Shown here in pieces: positions 28,630 to 39,059 of a stretch of DNA of 64,000 nt. The notes beneath the pieces were generated by a model. It saw only the letters and a list, made by a program, of their open reading frames with translations. It was not told where the DNA came from and made no database searches. This DNA is from an uncultured Prevotellaceae bacterium (GTDB taxonomy: Bacteria > Bacteroidota > Bacteroidia > Bacteroidales > Bacteroidaceae): positions 1-64,000 of the forward strand of contig ONJJ01000001.1 of the NCBI GenBank assembly GCA_900318115.1, given 5' to 3'. Position numbers and translations under genes: made by a program. Positions within the stretch are counted from its first letter, which is position 1, and every line of letters starts with the position of its first letter.

Positions 28630-30645
28630 ATGAACGACATCAAAGTATTGAACCACGCAGCAGATAATATCCGCATTCTGGCTGCGTCGATGGTCGAGAA
28701 GGCCAAGAGCGGACACCCCGGTGGCGCCATGGGCGGTGCTGACTTCATCAACGTGCTCTACAGCGAGTACCTGCAGTACGACCCCGCAGACCCCACGTGG
28801 GTGGGCCGCGACCGTTTCTTCCTTGACCCTGGTCACATGGCTCCTATGCTCTACAGCCAGCTGGCACTCATCGGCAAGTTCTCCCTTGAAGAGCTGCAGC
28901 AGCTGCGTCAGTGGGGCTCACCCACCCCGGGCCACCCCGAAGCCAATCCCAAGCGCGGCATCGAGAACACCAGCGGTCCTCTAGGACAGGGCCACACCTT
29001 CGGTATCGGCGCTGCCATCGCTGCCAAGTTCTTAGCAGCCCACACGGGCAACCCCACGTTCGAGAAGGAAACCATCTACATCTACATCTCCGACGGCGGC
29101 GTGCAGGAAGAGATCAGCCAGGGTGCTGCCCGCATCGCCGGCACACTGGGACTAGACAACGTGGTGATGTTCTATGACTCCAACGACATCCAGCTCTCCA
29201 CCGAGACCGAAGAGGTCATGAACGAGGACACCGCCGCCAAATACCGCGCCCTGGGCTGGGAGGTCTTCGAGATCAATGGCAACGATGCCGCACAGATCCG
29301 CACTGCCATCGAGAAGGCAAAGGCCGTGAAGGGCAAGCCTGCCCTCATCATCGGCAAGACCGTGATGGGCAAGGGTGCCCTGAAGGATGACGGCAGCAGC
29401 TACGAACGCAACTGCAAGACCCATGGTGCTCCCCTCGGCGGCGATGCCTACAAGAAGACCATTGCCAACCTGGGCGGCGATCCCGAGAATGCTTTCGTCA
29501 TCTTCGACGATGTGAAGGAGCTCTATGCCCGCCGCGCCGAGGAACTGAAGAAGATTGTGGCCGAGCGCAAGGCTGAGGAAGCTGTCTGGGCAGAGAAGAA
29601 CCCCGAGTGCGCAGCTGCTCAGGCCGAGTGGTTCAGCGGCAAGGCTCCGAAGGTCGATTGGACCAAGGTGCAGCAGAAGAGCGGCGATGCCACGCGCAAC
29701 GCCAGTGCTGCCGTGCTGAGCCAGCTCGCCGAGCAAGTGCCCAACATGATTTGCGCCAGCGCCGACCTCTCCAACTCCGACAAGACCGACGGCTTCCTGA
29801 AGAAGACCCACGCCCTGAAGGCCGGTGACTTCAGCGGTGCCTTCTTCCAGGCCGGCGTTGCCGAACTGACCATGGCGTGCTGCTGCATCGGTATGGCCTT
29901 GCACGGCGGTGTCATCCCCGCTTGCGGTACGTTCTTCGTCTTCTCCGACTACATGAAGCCCGCCGTCCGCATGGCCGCACTGATGGAACTGCCCGTGAAG
30001 TTCATCTGGACGCACGATGCCTTCCGTGTGGGCGAGGACGGTCCTACCCACGAGCCCGTGGAGCAGGAAGCACAGATTCGCCTCATGGAGAAGCTGAAGA
30101 ACCACCACGGCAAGAACAGCACCCTCGTCCTGCGTCCCGCCGACGCACAGGAGACCACCGTGGCATGGCGTCTGGCTATGGAGAACACCGACAGCCCCAC
30201 CGCCCTCATCCTCAGCCGCCAGAATATCGCAGACCTGCCTGCCGGCAACGACTATGCAGAAGCAGGCAAAGGCGCTTACATCGTAGCCGGAAGCGACGAG
30301 CAGCCCGATGTCATCCTGCTCGCAAGCGGTTCTGAGGTCTCCACCCTCGTGGCAGGCACCGAGCTTCTCCGCAAGGACGGCGTGAAGGTGCGCGTCGTCA
30401 GCGTCCCCTCCGAAGGTCTCTTCCGCAGTCAGTCCAAGGAGTACCAGCAGGCTATTCTGCCCGCAGGCGTGAAGAAGTTCGGCCTCACTGCAGGTCTGCC
30501 CGTGAACCTCGAGGGACTCGTAGGTGCCGATGGTTGCGTCTGGGGTCTCCAGAGCTTCGGTTTCTCCGCACCCTACAAGGTGCTCGACGAGAAGTTAGGC
30601 TTCACCGCAGAGAACGTGTACAAACAAGTTAAGGCCCTGCTATAA
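28630..30645 (+). CDS. tkt: Transketolase
   Basis: 671 aa. Thiamine diphosphate enzyme that moves two-carbon ketol units in the non-oxidative pentose phosphate pathway. N-terminal EKAKSGHPGGAMGGADF, catalytic LDPGHMAPMLY, ThDP/Mg loop IYISDGGVQEEIS, then the pyrimidine domain (GVAELTMACCCIGMALHGG, HDAFRVGEDGPTHEPVEQ) and the C-terminal domain. The stop codon TAA shares its last base with the rpiB ATG, so the two pentose phosphate genes are translationally coupled. Confidence 0.97.
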   Translation: MNDIKVLNHAADNIRILAASMVEKAKSGHPGGAMGGADFINVLYSEYLQYDPADPTWVGRDRFFLDPGHMAPMLYSQLALIGKFSLEELQQLRQWGSPTPGHPEANPKRGIENTSGPLGQGHTFGIGAAIAAKFLAAHTGNPTFEKETIYIYISDGGVQEEISQGAARIAGTLGLDNVVMFYDSNDIQLSTETEEVMNEDTAAKYRALGWEVFEINGNDAAQIRTAIEKAKAVKGKPALIIGKTVMGKGALKDDGSSYERNCKTHGAPLGGDAYKKTIANLGGDPENAFVIFDDVKELYARRAEELKKIVAERKAEEAVWAEKNPECAAAQAEWFSGKAPKVDWTKVQQKSGDATRNASAAVLSQLAEQVPNMICASADLSNSDKTDGFLKKTHALKAGDFSGAFFQAGVAELTMACCCIGMALHGGVIPACGTFFVFSDYMKPAVRMAALMELPVKFIWTHDAFRVGEDGPTHEPVEQEAQIRLMEKLKNHHGKNSTLVLRPADAQETTVAWRLAMENTDSPTALILSRQNIADLPAGNDYAEAGKGAYIVAGSDEQPDVILLASGSEVSTLVAGTELLRKDGVKVRVVSVPSEGLFRSQSKEYQQAILPAGVKKFGLTAGLPVNLEGLVGADGCVWGLQSFGFSAPYKVLDEKLGFTAENVYKQVKALL

Positions 30646-31085
30646 TGGACATCAAGGTTGTTGGACTTGCCAGCGACCATGCTGGCTACCCATTGAAAGA
30701 ATTTATCAAGAAGTACCTCGTAGAGCGCGGCATCGTATATCGCGACTTTGGCACTAACAGCGAAGCCAGCTGCGATTACTCCGACTTCGGACATGCCTTG
30801 GGCGAAGCCATCGAATCTGGCGTTGTCTATCCCGGAATAGCTGTCTGTGGCTCGGGAGAAGGTATTTCAATGACCCTGAACAAGCACCAGGGAGTTCGCG
30901 CGGGACTGGTTTGGCGACCCGAAATCGCACATCTCATCCGCCAGCACAACGATGCAAACGTCATCGTTTTCCCCGGCAGATTCATCGACGAAGCCACGTG
31001 TACTGCCTGCCTCGACGAGTTCTTCACTACGAAATTCGAAGGCGGACGCCACCAAGCGCGAATCGACAAGATCCCGGTGCATTGA
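30645..31085 (+). CDS. rpiB: Ribose 5-phosphate isomerase B
   Basis: 146 aa. Interconverts ribose 5-phosphate and ribulose 5-phosphate. GLASDHAGYPLKEFI at the N-terminus holds the substrate-binding Asp-His, YSDFGHALGEAI follows, then the catalytic Cys loop (IAVCGSGEGISMTLNKHQGVRAGL) and the conserved NDANVIVFPGRF. It overlaps tkt by one base. Together they cover consecutive pentose-phosphate steps. Confidence 0.96.
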   Translation: MDIKVVGLASDHAGYPLKEFIKKYLVERGIVYRDFGTNSEASCDYSDFGHALGEAIESGVVYPGIAVCGSGEGISMTLNKHQGVRAGLVWRPEIAHLIRQHNDANVIVFPGRFIDEATCTACLDEFFTTKFEGGRHQARIDKIPVH

Positions 31086-31094
31086 CAGACCACG

Positions 31095-31144
31095 AACAGG
31101 CTCAGGTCTGACCTATCTGAAAAACAGACTCAAGTCTGACCTAT
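31095..31144. repeat. Two 22-bp palindromic units after rpiB
   Basis: AACAGGCTCAGGTCTGACC-TAT (31095-31116) and a second copy at 31123-31144 differing at two bases. The second contains the perfect palindrome CAGACT-CA-AGTCTG. They lie between rpiB and its terminator. Confidence 0.8.
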
Positions 31145-31153
31145 AACCAAATC

Positions 31154-31186
31154 AGGAGGAATGTGAAACCACGTTCCTCCTTTTTT
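31154..31186 (+). terminator. Terminator of tkt-rpiB
   Basis: 12-bp stem AGGAGGAATGTG / CACGTTCCTCCT (31154-31165 with 31170-31181, one T-G pair), loop AAAC, followed by TTTTTT. Confidence 0.92.
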
Positions 31187-31510
31187 ATTCTTAAACTGAA
31201 GTAAGGGAAAGCACTTTAGGTGAGTTCTATCAATTTACAAATTCTCAATGCGCTCGACCTTCGGTCGCTCCGACACTTCGAAGAATTATCTTTGTTTACT
31301 CTTAACTATGTCGACTTTTGTCGGCATCTTTGCCTCCAATCCCTTAACGATGTTGCCTTTTGTCACGACTCAGCCATTCAAGAGCGAACTCTTATGGCAC
31401 TCACTACTCCAAAAGTTGAACCGTAGCCCACTACACTTCGGCGGACTTGAAGTCAAATCTGCTCGACTATAGCTTAAGAACAATCCAAAGCTAATCTATA
31501 GAACCCACCT
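31187..31510. other. Gene-free stretch with several short hairpins
   Basis: 324 bases between the rpiB terminator and the TPR gene stop. No supported gene. Short inverted repeats recur: CGACC-TTC-GGTCG (31255-31267), ATGTCGAC-TTTT-GTCGGCAT (31308-31327), AAGAG-CGAA-CTCTT (31380-31393) and GACTT-G-AAGTC near 31445. Confidence 0.5.
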
Positions 31511-33004
31511 TTAGACGTCCGACTTCGGCCAGCGGTTGTTGAGCTGATAGTAATAGTAATCGTAGTATTCCGCGGGTTGCACGCCTTCGGCAAAGAGATA
31601 ACCAAGAATCTCCTTCATATCCGGAGAATTATTGTCTATAGCCAAACGAATATAGTCGAGGCATAAAGCTTTGTTGCCCTGTTCATGCAGGCAAGCAGCA
31701 ATGTAGGGATAGAGCCTCGCTTTCTTTTCTTCCTCCAGATCTTGCCGGAGTAGCATCTGGAATAGTTCCAGCGAAGTACCATAGTCTCCAGCTTCAAAAA
31801 AGATTTGTGCACCCCGCATGATAATTGAGGCTATAGGCTCACGCTCTTTCTGCGCAATTCTTTCGATGTACTGCAGAGCGGTCTCGCTATCACCGTTTTC
31901 GGCGAGAATGCGGGCGCGATAATAGTCGAAGTCCTGATAGGTGTCTGGCTGCTGGTTGTGAATTACGGCAGCATCTTCTATGGCATCCTCGGCTAAATCG
32001 ATGTAGTGCAGAGCGTCCTCCACCAGAGACTTTTCAGAGAGTATGTGGGCATGGTGCTCATAGATGGCAGCCTGCTCCTGACTCATTCCTCCGGCCAAAC
32101 GCTCAGCTTCCTTGATGAGCTGCAGAGAGTCGTCTATACGTTGCAGATCGAAGAGACAATAAGAGTCATAGAGACAATGCATCTCCGACTCGGGATTCAT
32201 CCGACGTAGCTGCTCGTAAATCTTATGGGCTTCTTCCGGGTTCTCCTGACGCATGAGTATCCAGGCTTTCAGTTCCATGGCACGTTCGTTCTGAGGTTCT
32301 ACGGCCAGCGCATACTCCGTGCTCTCAAAAGCCTTGGTATAGTCCAGCAGTCCGCAGTAGGCTTCAGCTCTCCAGTTCCAGGCTGTGAGGTAGAAGGGGT
32401 CCTTGTCCAGCATCATCTCGATGTACTTCAGGGCGTCTGCATTCTTTTCAAACGAGAGGCATACGTCAGCCATCAGTTCCCAGGTCTTGAACCACTTAGG
32501 TGCAATCTGCTCAAGCTTTTCTGCAAAAAGACGCGCGCTTTCATCATCGTGGTAGTCAATGAAGATATAAGCGCTATCGTAGATGAAATAATCGAGATCT
32601 TCAGTGACATCCTCTGAACGATTGAGGAGATATTCTCGCGCCTGGGTACTCTTGCCTTCGCGAACCATCAACTCTGCACGCAGGAAATAAACTTCGCGGT
32701 GCTGTTGGTCGGGGATGGCATCACAGGCTTGCCGGGCAGCATCCTCGTCCCCCTTGAGCATATACTGACGCGCCTGGAATATCAGAGGGTCCACGGCTTC
32801 AGGATGCAACTGCAGGGCAAGATCTATCGCCTCGCCCGCCAGTTCTTCGTCGTTCTGCACCATAGCGTAGTACTCTGCCACGTCGGTGAGCTCGTCGGCG
32901 TCCATATAAACCGACGAGCCCGCCTGTCTGGCAGCTTCGTACTTTGCCAGAATGTCCTTAAACTCCTGGGTCTCGAAATATTTCAGATCGTCGTCGAGGC
33001 GCAT
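31511..33004 (-). CDS. Cytosolic tetratricopeptide-repeat protein
   Basis: 497 aa, acidic, no signal peptide. Built almost wholly of TPR-like helix pairs, for example KWFKTWELMADVCLSFEKNADALKYIEMMLDKDPFYLTAWNWRAEAY (about 165-215) followed by TKAFESTEYALAVEPQNERA. The end is Tyr-rich (EYYDYYYYQLNN). Likely a scaffold or regulatory protein; partner unknown. It is the last gene of a minus-strand run ribE-glnS-TPR, with six bases between glnS and this gene. Confidence 0.88.
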   Translation of the reverse strand: MRLDDDLKYFETQEFKDILAKYEAARQAGSSVYMDADELTDVAEYYAMVQNDEELAGEAIDLALQLHPEAVDPLIFQARQYMLKGDEDAARQACDAIPDQQHREVYFLRAELMVREGKSTQAREYLLNRSEDVTEDLDYFIYDSAYIFIDYHDDESARLFAEKLEQIAPKWFKTWELMADVCLSFEKNADALKYIEMMLDKDPFYLTAWNWRAEAYCGLLDYTKAFESTEYALAVEPQNERAMELKAWILMRQENPEEAHKIYEQLRRMNPESEMHCLYDSYCLFDLQRIDDSLQLIKEAERLAGGMSQEQAAIYEHHAHILSEKSLVEDALHYIDLAEDAIEDAAVIHNQQPDTYQDFDYYRARILAENGDSETALQYIERIAQKEREPIASIIMRGAQIFFEAGDYGTSLELFQMLLRQDLEEEKKARLYPYIAACLHEQGNKALCLDYIRLAIDNNSPDMKEILGYLFAEGVQPAEYYDYYYYQLNNRWPKSDV

Positions 33005-33010
33005 TGCTCT

Positions 33011-34771
<1,761 letters not shown>

Positions 34772-34795
34772 ATATCTATTCTTTGTTAATGTCGT

Positions 34796-35413
34796 TCAAT
34801 GGTTCAGTTCCTGCATCCGGCTCTGATACTGAGCAATATACTTGCCCAAGATGTCAAATTCGAGGTTCACGACTGTTCCTTCCTTGATATTGTGGAAGTT
34901 GGTGTTGTCAAAGGTGTAAGGGATGATGCACACAGCAAAGGTGTTACGCGTGGGTCGGCAAACGGTGAGCGATACGCCGTTGACACACACGGAGCCCTTG
35001 TCAACGGTGAAGTAGCCTCGTGCCACCATATCGGGGTCGGCATCGTACTCGAAGGTGAACTCATGGCTGCCCTCCTGATCCTCCACACGGATGCAGCGAG
35101 CCGTCTGGTCCACATGCCCCTGCACGATATGTCCGTCCAGTCGACCACCCATCTGCATAGAGCGTTCCACGTTGACCTCATCGCCCACCTTCAGCAGTCC
35201 GAGGTTAGAGCGGTCAAGGGTCTCGCGCATGGCGGTGACGGTGTAGGTGTCGTCCTGGATGCGAACCACGGTGAGGCACACGCCGTTGTGGGCGATGCTC
35301 TGGTCTATCTTCAATTCGCCGGTGAAAGGGCAGCGGAGCGTGAAGTGCAGGTTGTCCTGCTCGCGCTCTATGGCCACCACTGTGGCCGTGCTTTCTACGA
35401 TTCCTGAGAACAT
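34796..35413 (-). CDS. ribE: Riboflavin synthase alpha subunit
   Basis: 205 aa from the internal ATG that gives the canonical start MFSGIVES; longer upstream reading would add 51 residues unlike the family. Two tandem lumazine-binding domains: NGVCLTVV in the first (about 45) and VNGVSLTV in the second (about 143), with GHIVQGHVD between. Converts two 6,7-dimethyl-8-ribityllumazine molecules to riboflavin. First gene of ribE-glnS-TPR. Confidence 0.96.
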   Translation of the reverse strand: MFSGIVESTATVVAIEREQDNLHFTLRCPFTGELKIDQSIAHNGVCLTVVRIQDDTYTVTAMRETLDRSNLGLLKVGDEVNVERSMQMGGRLDGHIVQGHVDQTARCIRVEDQEGSHEFTFEYDADPDMVARGYFTVDKGSVCVNGVSLTVCRPTRNTFAVCIIPYTFDNTNFHNIKEGTVVNLEFDILGKYIAQYQSRMQELNH

Positions 35414-35441
35414 TTTTGCTGTTTTTGTTTTGTTTAGGCGG

Positions 35442-35449
35442 CAAAGGTA
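35442..35449 (-). promoter_or_regulatory. -7 element of the ribE promoter
   Basis: Minus-strand TACCTTTG, 29 bases before the ribE ATG; the -33 region is weak (nearest TTTG is 24 bases away). Confidence 0.6.
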
Positions 35450-35493
35450 GAGAAAAAATCTGGGAAAGATGCACAAAAACGAAAAAAACTCAT

Positions 35494-35501
35494 TATATTT
35501 G
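35494..35501 (+). promoter_or_regulatory. -7 element directly upstream of the small Cys/His gene
   Basis: TATATTTG ends nine bases before the ATG at 35511, so the transcript should have almost no leader. No TTTG at -33. Confidence 0.5.
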
Positions 35502-35510
35502 CCCCGCGAA

Positions 35511-35861
35511 ATGAAAAATGAACTGAAAAGACAGCTATCTGCGTGGCTTTTGTTGTCGGTTTTCATTCCGATGACGATCGTTATGGCGCTGCACGTCCAC
35601 CCCTCGGCTTGCGTGGACGAGCTGATGTCATGTGACGCCTGCGTCCATCATCTGCCACACGGAGGCCACCTCACAGCCAATGCCAACCACCTGCACGATT
35701 GCATCATATGCCAAGTGATGACCGTCGGCTTTCTGCCTGCTGTAAGTCTTACGCTGTCTTTTTTTGTCTCGCAGATTTGCGTTCCCTATGAGAACCGAAG
35801 TTCGCTGGTCGTGCTTCGTTCTGGGAACGCCACCGGCAGCAGAGCGCCTCCCGTGGGGTAA
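35511..35861 (+). CDS. Small Cys/His-rich exported protein next to TonB receptor
   Basis: 116 aa from the ATG just after the -7 box (an upstream in-frame ATG at 35469 would precede the promoter element). One hydrophobic N-terminal segment (LSAWLLLSVFIPMTIVMALHVH), then CVDELMSCDACVHHLPHGGHLTANANHLHDCIICQ with two CxxC pairs and six His, then a second hydrophobic stretch (VGFLPAVSLTLSFFVSQI). This resembles DUF2946-type proteins seen beside metal genes. It ends 54 bases before a TonB-dependent receptor that has a His-rich stretch, so metal binding or sensing in the envelope is a reasonable inference. Confidence 0.7.
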   Translation: MKNELKRQLSAWLLLSVFIPMTIVMALHVHPSACVDELMSCDACVHHLPHGGHLTANANHLHDCIICQVMTVGFLPAVSLTLSFFVSQICVPYENRSSLVVLRSGNATGSRAPPVG

Positions 35862-35915
35862 ACAGAGAGAACAATTTCTATTTTACCCATCCTTTTTACA
35901 TCTTAATTACTATCT

Positions 35916-38078
35916 ATGAAATCAGCATATACAGTGCTGTTGCTTTTGTGCATATCCACAAGGGCAACGGCTCAGTCGGCGACGGATAGCACCGACATCT
36001 ACTTTCAACATCTGGATCTCAACGAAGTGGTGGTCAGCAGCCCTGCCGGACAGATGAAACGCAAGGAGGCGGCTACACCCATCAGCGTGGTCACTCAACG
36101 CACCCTCCGCCAGACGTCAAGCACGAATATCGTGGATGCAATAGCCCGCCAGCCAGGTGTGGCTCAGGTGACTACGGGCAGCGGCATCTCCAAGCCCGTC
36201 ATCCGAGGCCTGGGCTACAACCGCATCGTAAGCGTGGCCGATGGCATTCGACAGGAAGGACAGCAATGGGGCGACGAGCACGGGTTGGAGTTGGACGGAC
36301 AAGCCATAGGCCAGGTAGAGATCCTGAAGGGACCGGCCTCACTGATGTACGGCTCTGACGCCATGGCAGGGGTTGTCATCTTCCACCCCGAAGCCATCGA
36401 GCCGGCAGGACAGATGGGCGCCAGCTTTGCCTCGGAGTATCAGACGAACAGCGGCCTCGTGGACTATTCCCTGCGCTTCGGCGGCAACCGGAAGGGCATC
36501 GTCTGGAACGCGCGCTATTCCGAGAAATTTGCACATGCCTACAAGACACCCAACGATGGCTACATTCCTGGTTCCCAGCTACATGAGCGCGCCATGAACG
36601 GACTCGTGGGATTGAATCGCAACTGGGGGTTCTCGCATCTGACCTTAGGCTACTACCATCTGACTCCCAGCATGATAGAAGGCGAGAGGGACGAGCAGAC
36701 GGGCCTGCTGGAAGCTCCTGAAGGATGGAGCGGCTGCAGCTACCGGAAACAGCTCCCCTTCCAGCAGATTCGGCACTACAAAGCCGTATGGGACAATTCT
36801 TTGGCACTGGGCAACGGTGTGCTGAAGGCCATCGTGGGCTACCAGCAGAACCGCCGCCAGGAATACGAGGAAGCAGCGGACGAGGCGGAGCTGGATTTCA
36901 GGATGCATTCCATGACCTACGATGCACGCTACACCTACAACGGCCTGGAGGGATGGAACCTCACAGGAGGAGCGGGTGGTATGTGGCAGCAGTCGGACAA
37001 CCTGGGTGAGGAAGTGCTGATCCCGGCCTACAAGCTCTTTGACTTCGGCGTGTACGCCACGGGAAGCAAGCGGCTGAATCAGTGGACGCTGAGCGGCGGT
37101 CTGCGATTCGACAGCCGCCATCTGCACAGCCTTCCGCTGACGACGGATGAGGGCGAGCGATTCCAGGACTTCACCCGTAACTTCAGCGCCCTGACGGGTT
37201 CCGTGGGTGCCGTCTTCCACGCCACCAAGGAGGTGAACATAAGGGCAAACGTCGCCCGTGGTTTCCGTGCTCCTAACCTGAGTGAACTGGGCAGCAATGG
37301 CGTGCACGAAGGGACTCTGCGCTACGAGTTGGGCACCAAGGACTTGCGGGCTGAACATAGCTGGCAGGCGGACTTGGGAGCCGACTACTCGGGCAAGTAC
37401 GTCTCTGCGGAAGCGGCTCTGTTCCTGAATCGCATAGACAACTATATCTTCGCTAAGCGCATTGGCGTCACCATGGAAGAGGATTACCTTACATATCAGT
37501 ACACGCAGGGCGACGCGCTGCTGAAGGGCTTGGAGGCGAGCGTGGACGTGCATCCCATTCACCAACTGCACATCGGTTCCACGTTCTCGATGGTGGATGC
37601 ACGCCAACTGAATCAGACGGAAGAGACACGTTGGCTGCCCCTCACACCCGCCACCCGATGGACGGGCGATGTGAAATGGGAATTCCTGCACAACGGAGAC
37701 CACCACTCTCCCACCCCTCACCACTTGGGCGAAAGCACTCATCACCACCGCATTGACCACATCCTGGACAACACTTTCATCAGCATCGGCATTGAGCACA
37801 ACTTCCGCCAATCGCACTATTTCATGCTTGACGACACCGAGACGGCGACACCTGCCTACACGCTACTGAGCGCCACCATAGGCACGGACATCCTCTTGCG
37901 CGGCCGGCGTAAGCTCTGCGAAGTGTACGTCATAGGGCAGAACCTGCTGAACACCGCTTACCAAAGCCATCTCAGCCGACTGAAATACACGGCGCTAAAT
38001 AATCAGACAGGCCGACGAGGCATCGACAACCCCGGACGCAACATCACCCTGAAGGTCGTGTTCCCTGTGACATGGTAG
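35916..38078 (+). CDS. TonB-dependent outer membrane receptor, probable metal uptake
   Basis: 720 aa, signal peptide (MKSAYTVLLLLCISTRATAQ). Plug domain from about residue 30 (LDLNEVVVSSPAG) to 150 with PVIRGLGYNRIVSVADGIRQEGQQWGDEHG, EILKGPASLMYGSDAMAGVV; then a 22-strand barrel ending ITLKVVFPVTW. Near residue 590 a probable extracellular loop reads GDHHSPTPHHLGESTHHHR, rich in His, as in zinc receptors of the ZnuD type. Together with the Cys/His protein upstream this suggests zinc or another transition metal as cargo rather than a siderophore. Cargo is inferred from composition only. Confidence 0.88.
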   Translation: MKSAYTVLLLLCISTRATAQSATDSTDIYFQHLDLNEVVVSSPAGQMKRKEAATPISVVTQRTLRQTSSTNIVDAIARQPGVAQVTTGSGISKPVIRGLGYNRIVSVADGIRQEGQQWGDEHGLELDGQAIGQVEILKGPASLMYGSDAMAGVVIFHPEAIEPAGQMGASFASEYQTNSGLVDYSLRFGGNRKGIVWNARYSEKFAHAYKTPNDGYIPGSQLHERAMNGLVGLNRNWGFSHLTLGYYHLTPSMIEGERDEQTGLLEAPEGWSGCSYRKQLPFQQIRHYKAVWDNSLALGNGVLKAIVGYQQNRRQEYEEAADEAELDFRMHSMTYDARYTYNGLEGWNLTGGAGGMWQQSDNLGEEVLIPAYKLFDFGVYATGSKRLNQWTLSGGLRFDSRHLHSLPLTTDEGERFQDFTRNFSALTGSVGAVFHATKEVNIRANVARGFRAPNLSELGSNGVHEGTLRYELGTKDLRAEHSWQADLGADYSGKYVSAEAALFLNRIDNYIFAKRIGVTMEEDYLTYQYTQGDALLKGLEASVDVHPIHQLHIGSTFSMVDARQLNQTEETRWLPLTPATRWTGDVKWEFLHNGDHHSPTPHHLGESTHHHRIDHILDNTFISIGIEHNFRQSHYFMLDDTETATPAYTLLSATIGTDILLRGRRKLCEVYVIGQNLLNTAYQSHLSRLKYTALNNQTGRRGIDNPGRNITLKVVFPVTW

Positions 38079-38101
38079 CCTGCTGCAAGCCACCTTTCAC
38101 G

Positions 38102-38311
38102 ACAACGGATTAGACGAATTGAACGAATTATACGGCGCTAAGCTTTCAATTCAAAACAACAAATTAGACGAATTGAACGAATTGGCTGCGCACGGTGAAT
38201 CGACTTAGACAACGGATTATACGATTTTTTACCAGCGGTAATTCGTCTAATCCGTTGTTTTTAATAGTTGTCTGCGCACAACCAATTCGTCTAATCCGTC
38301 TAATCCGTTGT
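38102..38311. repeat. Direct and inverted 19-bp repeats at a convergent junction
   Basis: ACAACGGATTAGACGAATT (38102-38120) has a perfect inverted copy AATTCGTCTAATCCGTTGT (38240-38258) and an interrupted one (38284-38311, with an extra nine bases). A direct repeat ATTAGACGAATTGAACGAATT occurs at 38109 and 38163 (54 bases apart). A further partial copy at 38209-38224 forms the terminator. This accounts for most of the 246 bases between the TonB receptor and the ABC transporter. Confidence 0.85.
38209..38263 (+). terminator. Terminator of the TonB receptor gene, built from the repeat
   Basis: Arms ACAACGGATTATACGA (38209-38224) and TCGTCTAATCCGTTGT (38243-38258) pair at 15 of 16 positions and are followed by TTTTT. 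The loop contains TTTTACCAGCGGT, a 13-mer also present in the repeat region at 52626. Confidence 0.75.
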
Positions 38312-38324
38312 AGAGAATTTTTTG

Positions 38325-39053
38325 TCAGGCTTCAGCATTGAAGTAGTCATTCAACTCCTGCGTTGCACTTCCTTCATTATTAGGCAAGTCCTTAATAACA
38401 TGCCCCTTCTCCAGAAGAAGGATGCGAGTGCTGATGTCGGACACGAAATTGAGGTTGTGGGAGGAGATGATGACGGTGGTACCGAGGTCGCGGTTCATCT
38501 GCTGGATGAGTCTGGCCACAACAATCTGCGAACTGGGATCAAGGTAGTTGAAGGGCTCGTCGAGCAGGAGAACTTTGGGATGTATGAGCATAGCTCCGAT
38601 GATACCTATCTTCTGGCGGTTGCCCTCGCTGAAGTCGTGGAGGTATTTGTGGGTGCCCAGAATCTCGTCGTGCATCAGTTGGCGGAAGTCCTCCAGACGC
38701 AGGTCGATGGTGGACTGGGGGATGCCGTAGAGGCGACCGATGAAGGCGAAATACTCTTCGGGAGTGTAGAAATCGATGAGGAAACGCCCATCGACGAAGC
38801 TGCCAGTATAGTACTTCCACGCCTCACTCTCCCCACGATTGGGCGCTGGGGCTGCTACGTCGATGCCATTGCTGTAAACGTGGCCTTCGGTGGCCTTGAT
38901 AAGGTCGAGAATGAGGCGGAGCAGCGTGGTCTTGCCGGCACCATTATTGCCAACGAGGCCTACAAGTTCGCCTGAGCTGATTGACAGTTCGGGGATGTCG
39001 AGAGCGACTTTCTCGCCATACACTTTCTTGAGGGATTCGATTTTCAATTCCAT
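38325..39053 (-). CDS. ABC transporter ATP-binding protein
   Basis: 242 aa. Walker A VGNNGAGKTTLLRLI (about 33), signature region FSEGNRQKIGIIGAML (variant of LSGGQ), Walker B VLLLDEPFNYLDPSS, and the switch His in IISSHNLNF. Pairs with the DUF5687-type membrane protein encoded directly upstream in the same operon (six-base gap). Direction and substrate are unknown; the arrangement suggests an exporter. Confidence 0.92.
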   Translation of the reverse strand: MELKIESLKKVYGEKVALDIPELSISSGELVGLVGNNGAGKTTLLRLILDLIKATEGHVYSNGIDVAAPAPNRGESEAWKYYTGSFVDGRFLIDFYTPEEYFAFIGRLYGIPQSTIDLRLEDFRQLMHDEILGTHKYLHDFSEGNRQKIGIIGAMLIHPKVLLLDEPFNYLDPSSQIVVARLIQQMNRDLGTTVIISSHNLNFVSDISTRILLLEKGHVIKDLPNNEGSATQELNDYFNAEA

Positions 39054-39059
39054 ATGCTA

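Noticed and set aside
35469-35510. Upstream ATG for the small Cys/His protein
   Set aside because: The extended start would lie before the TATATTTG promoter element and adds a charged stretch ahead of the signal segment.
36645-37817. 390-codon frame opposite the TonB receptor
   Set aside because: Antisense shadow; the plus-strand protein is a complete receptor with signal peptide and barrel end.
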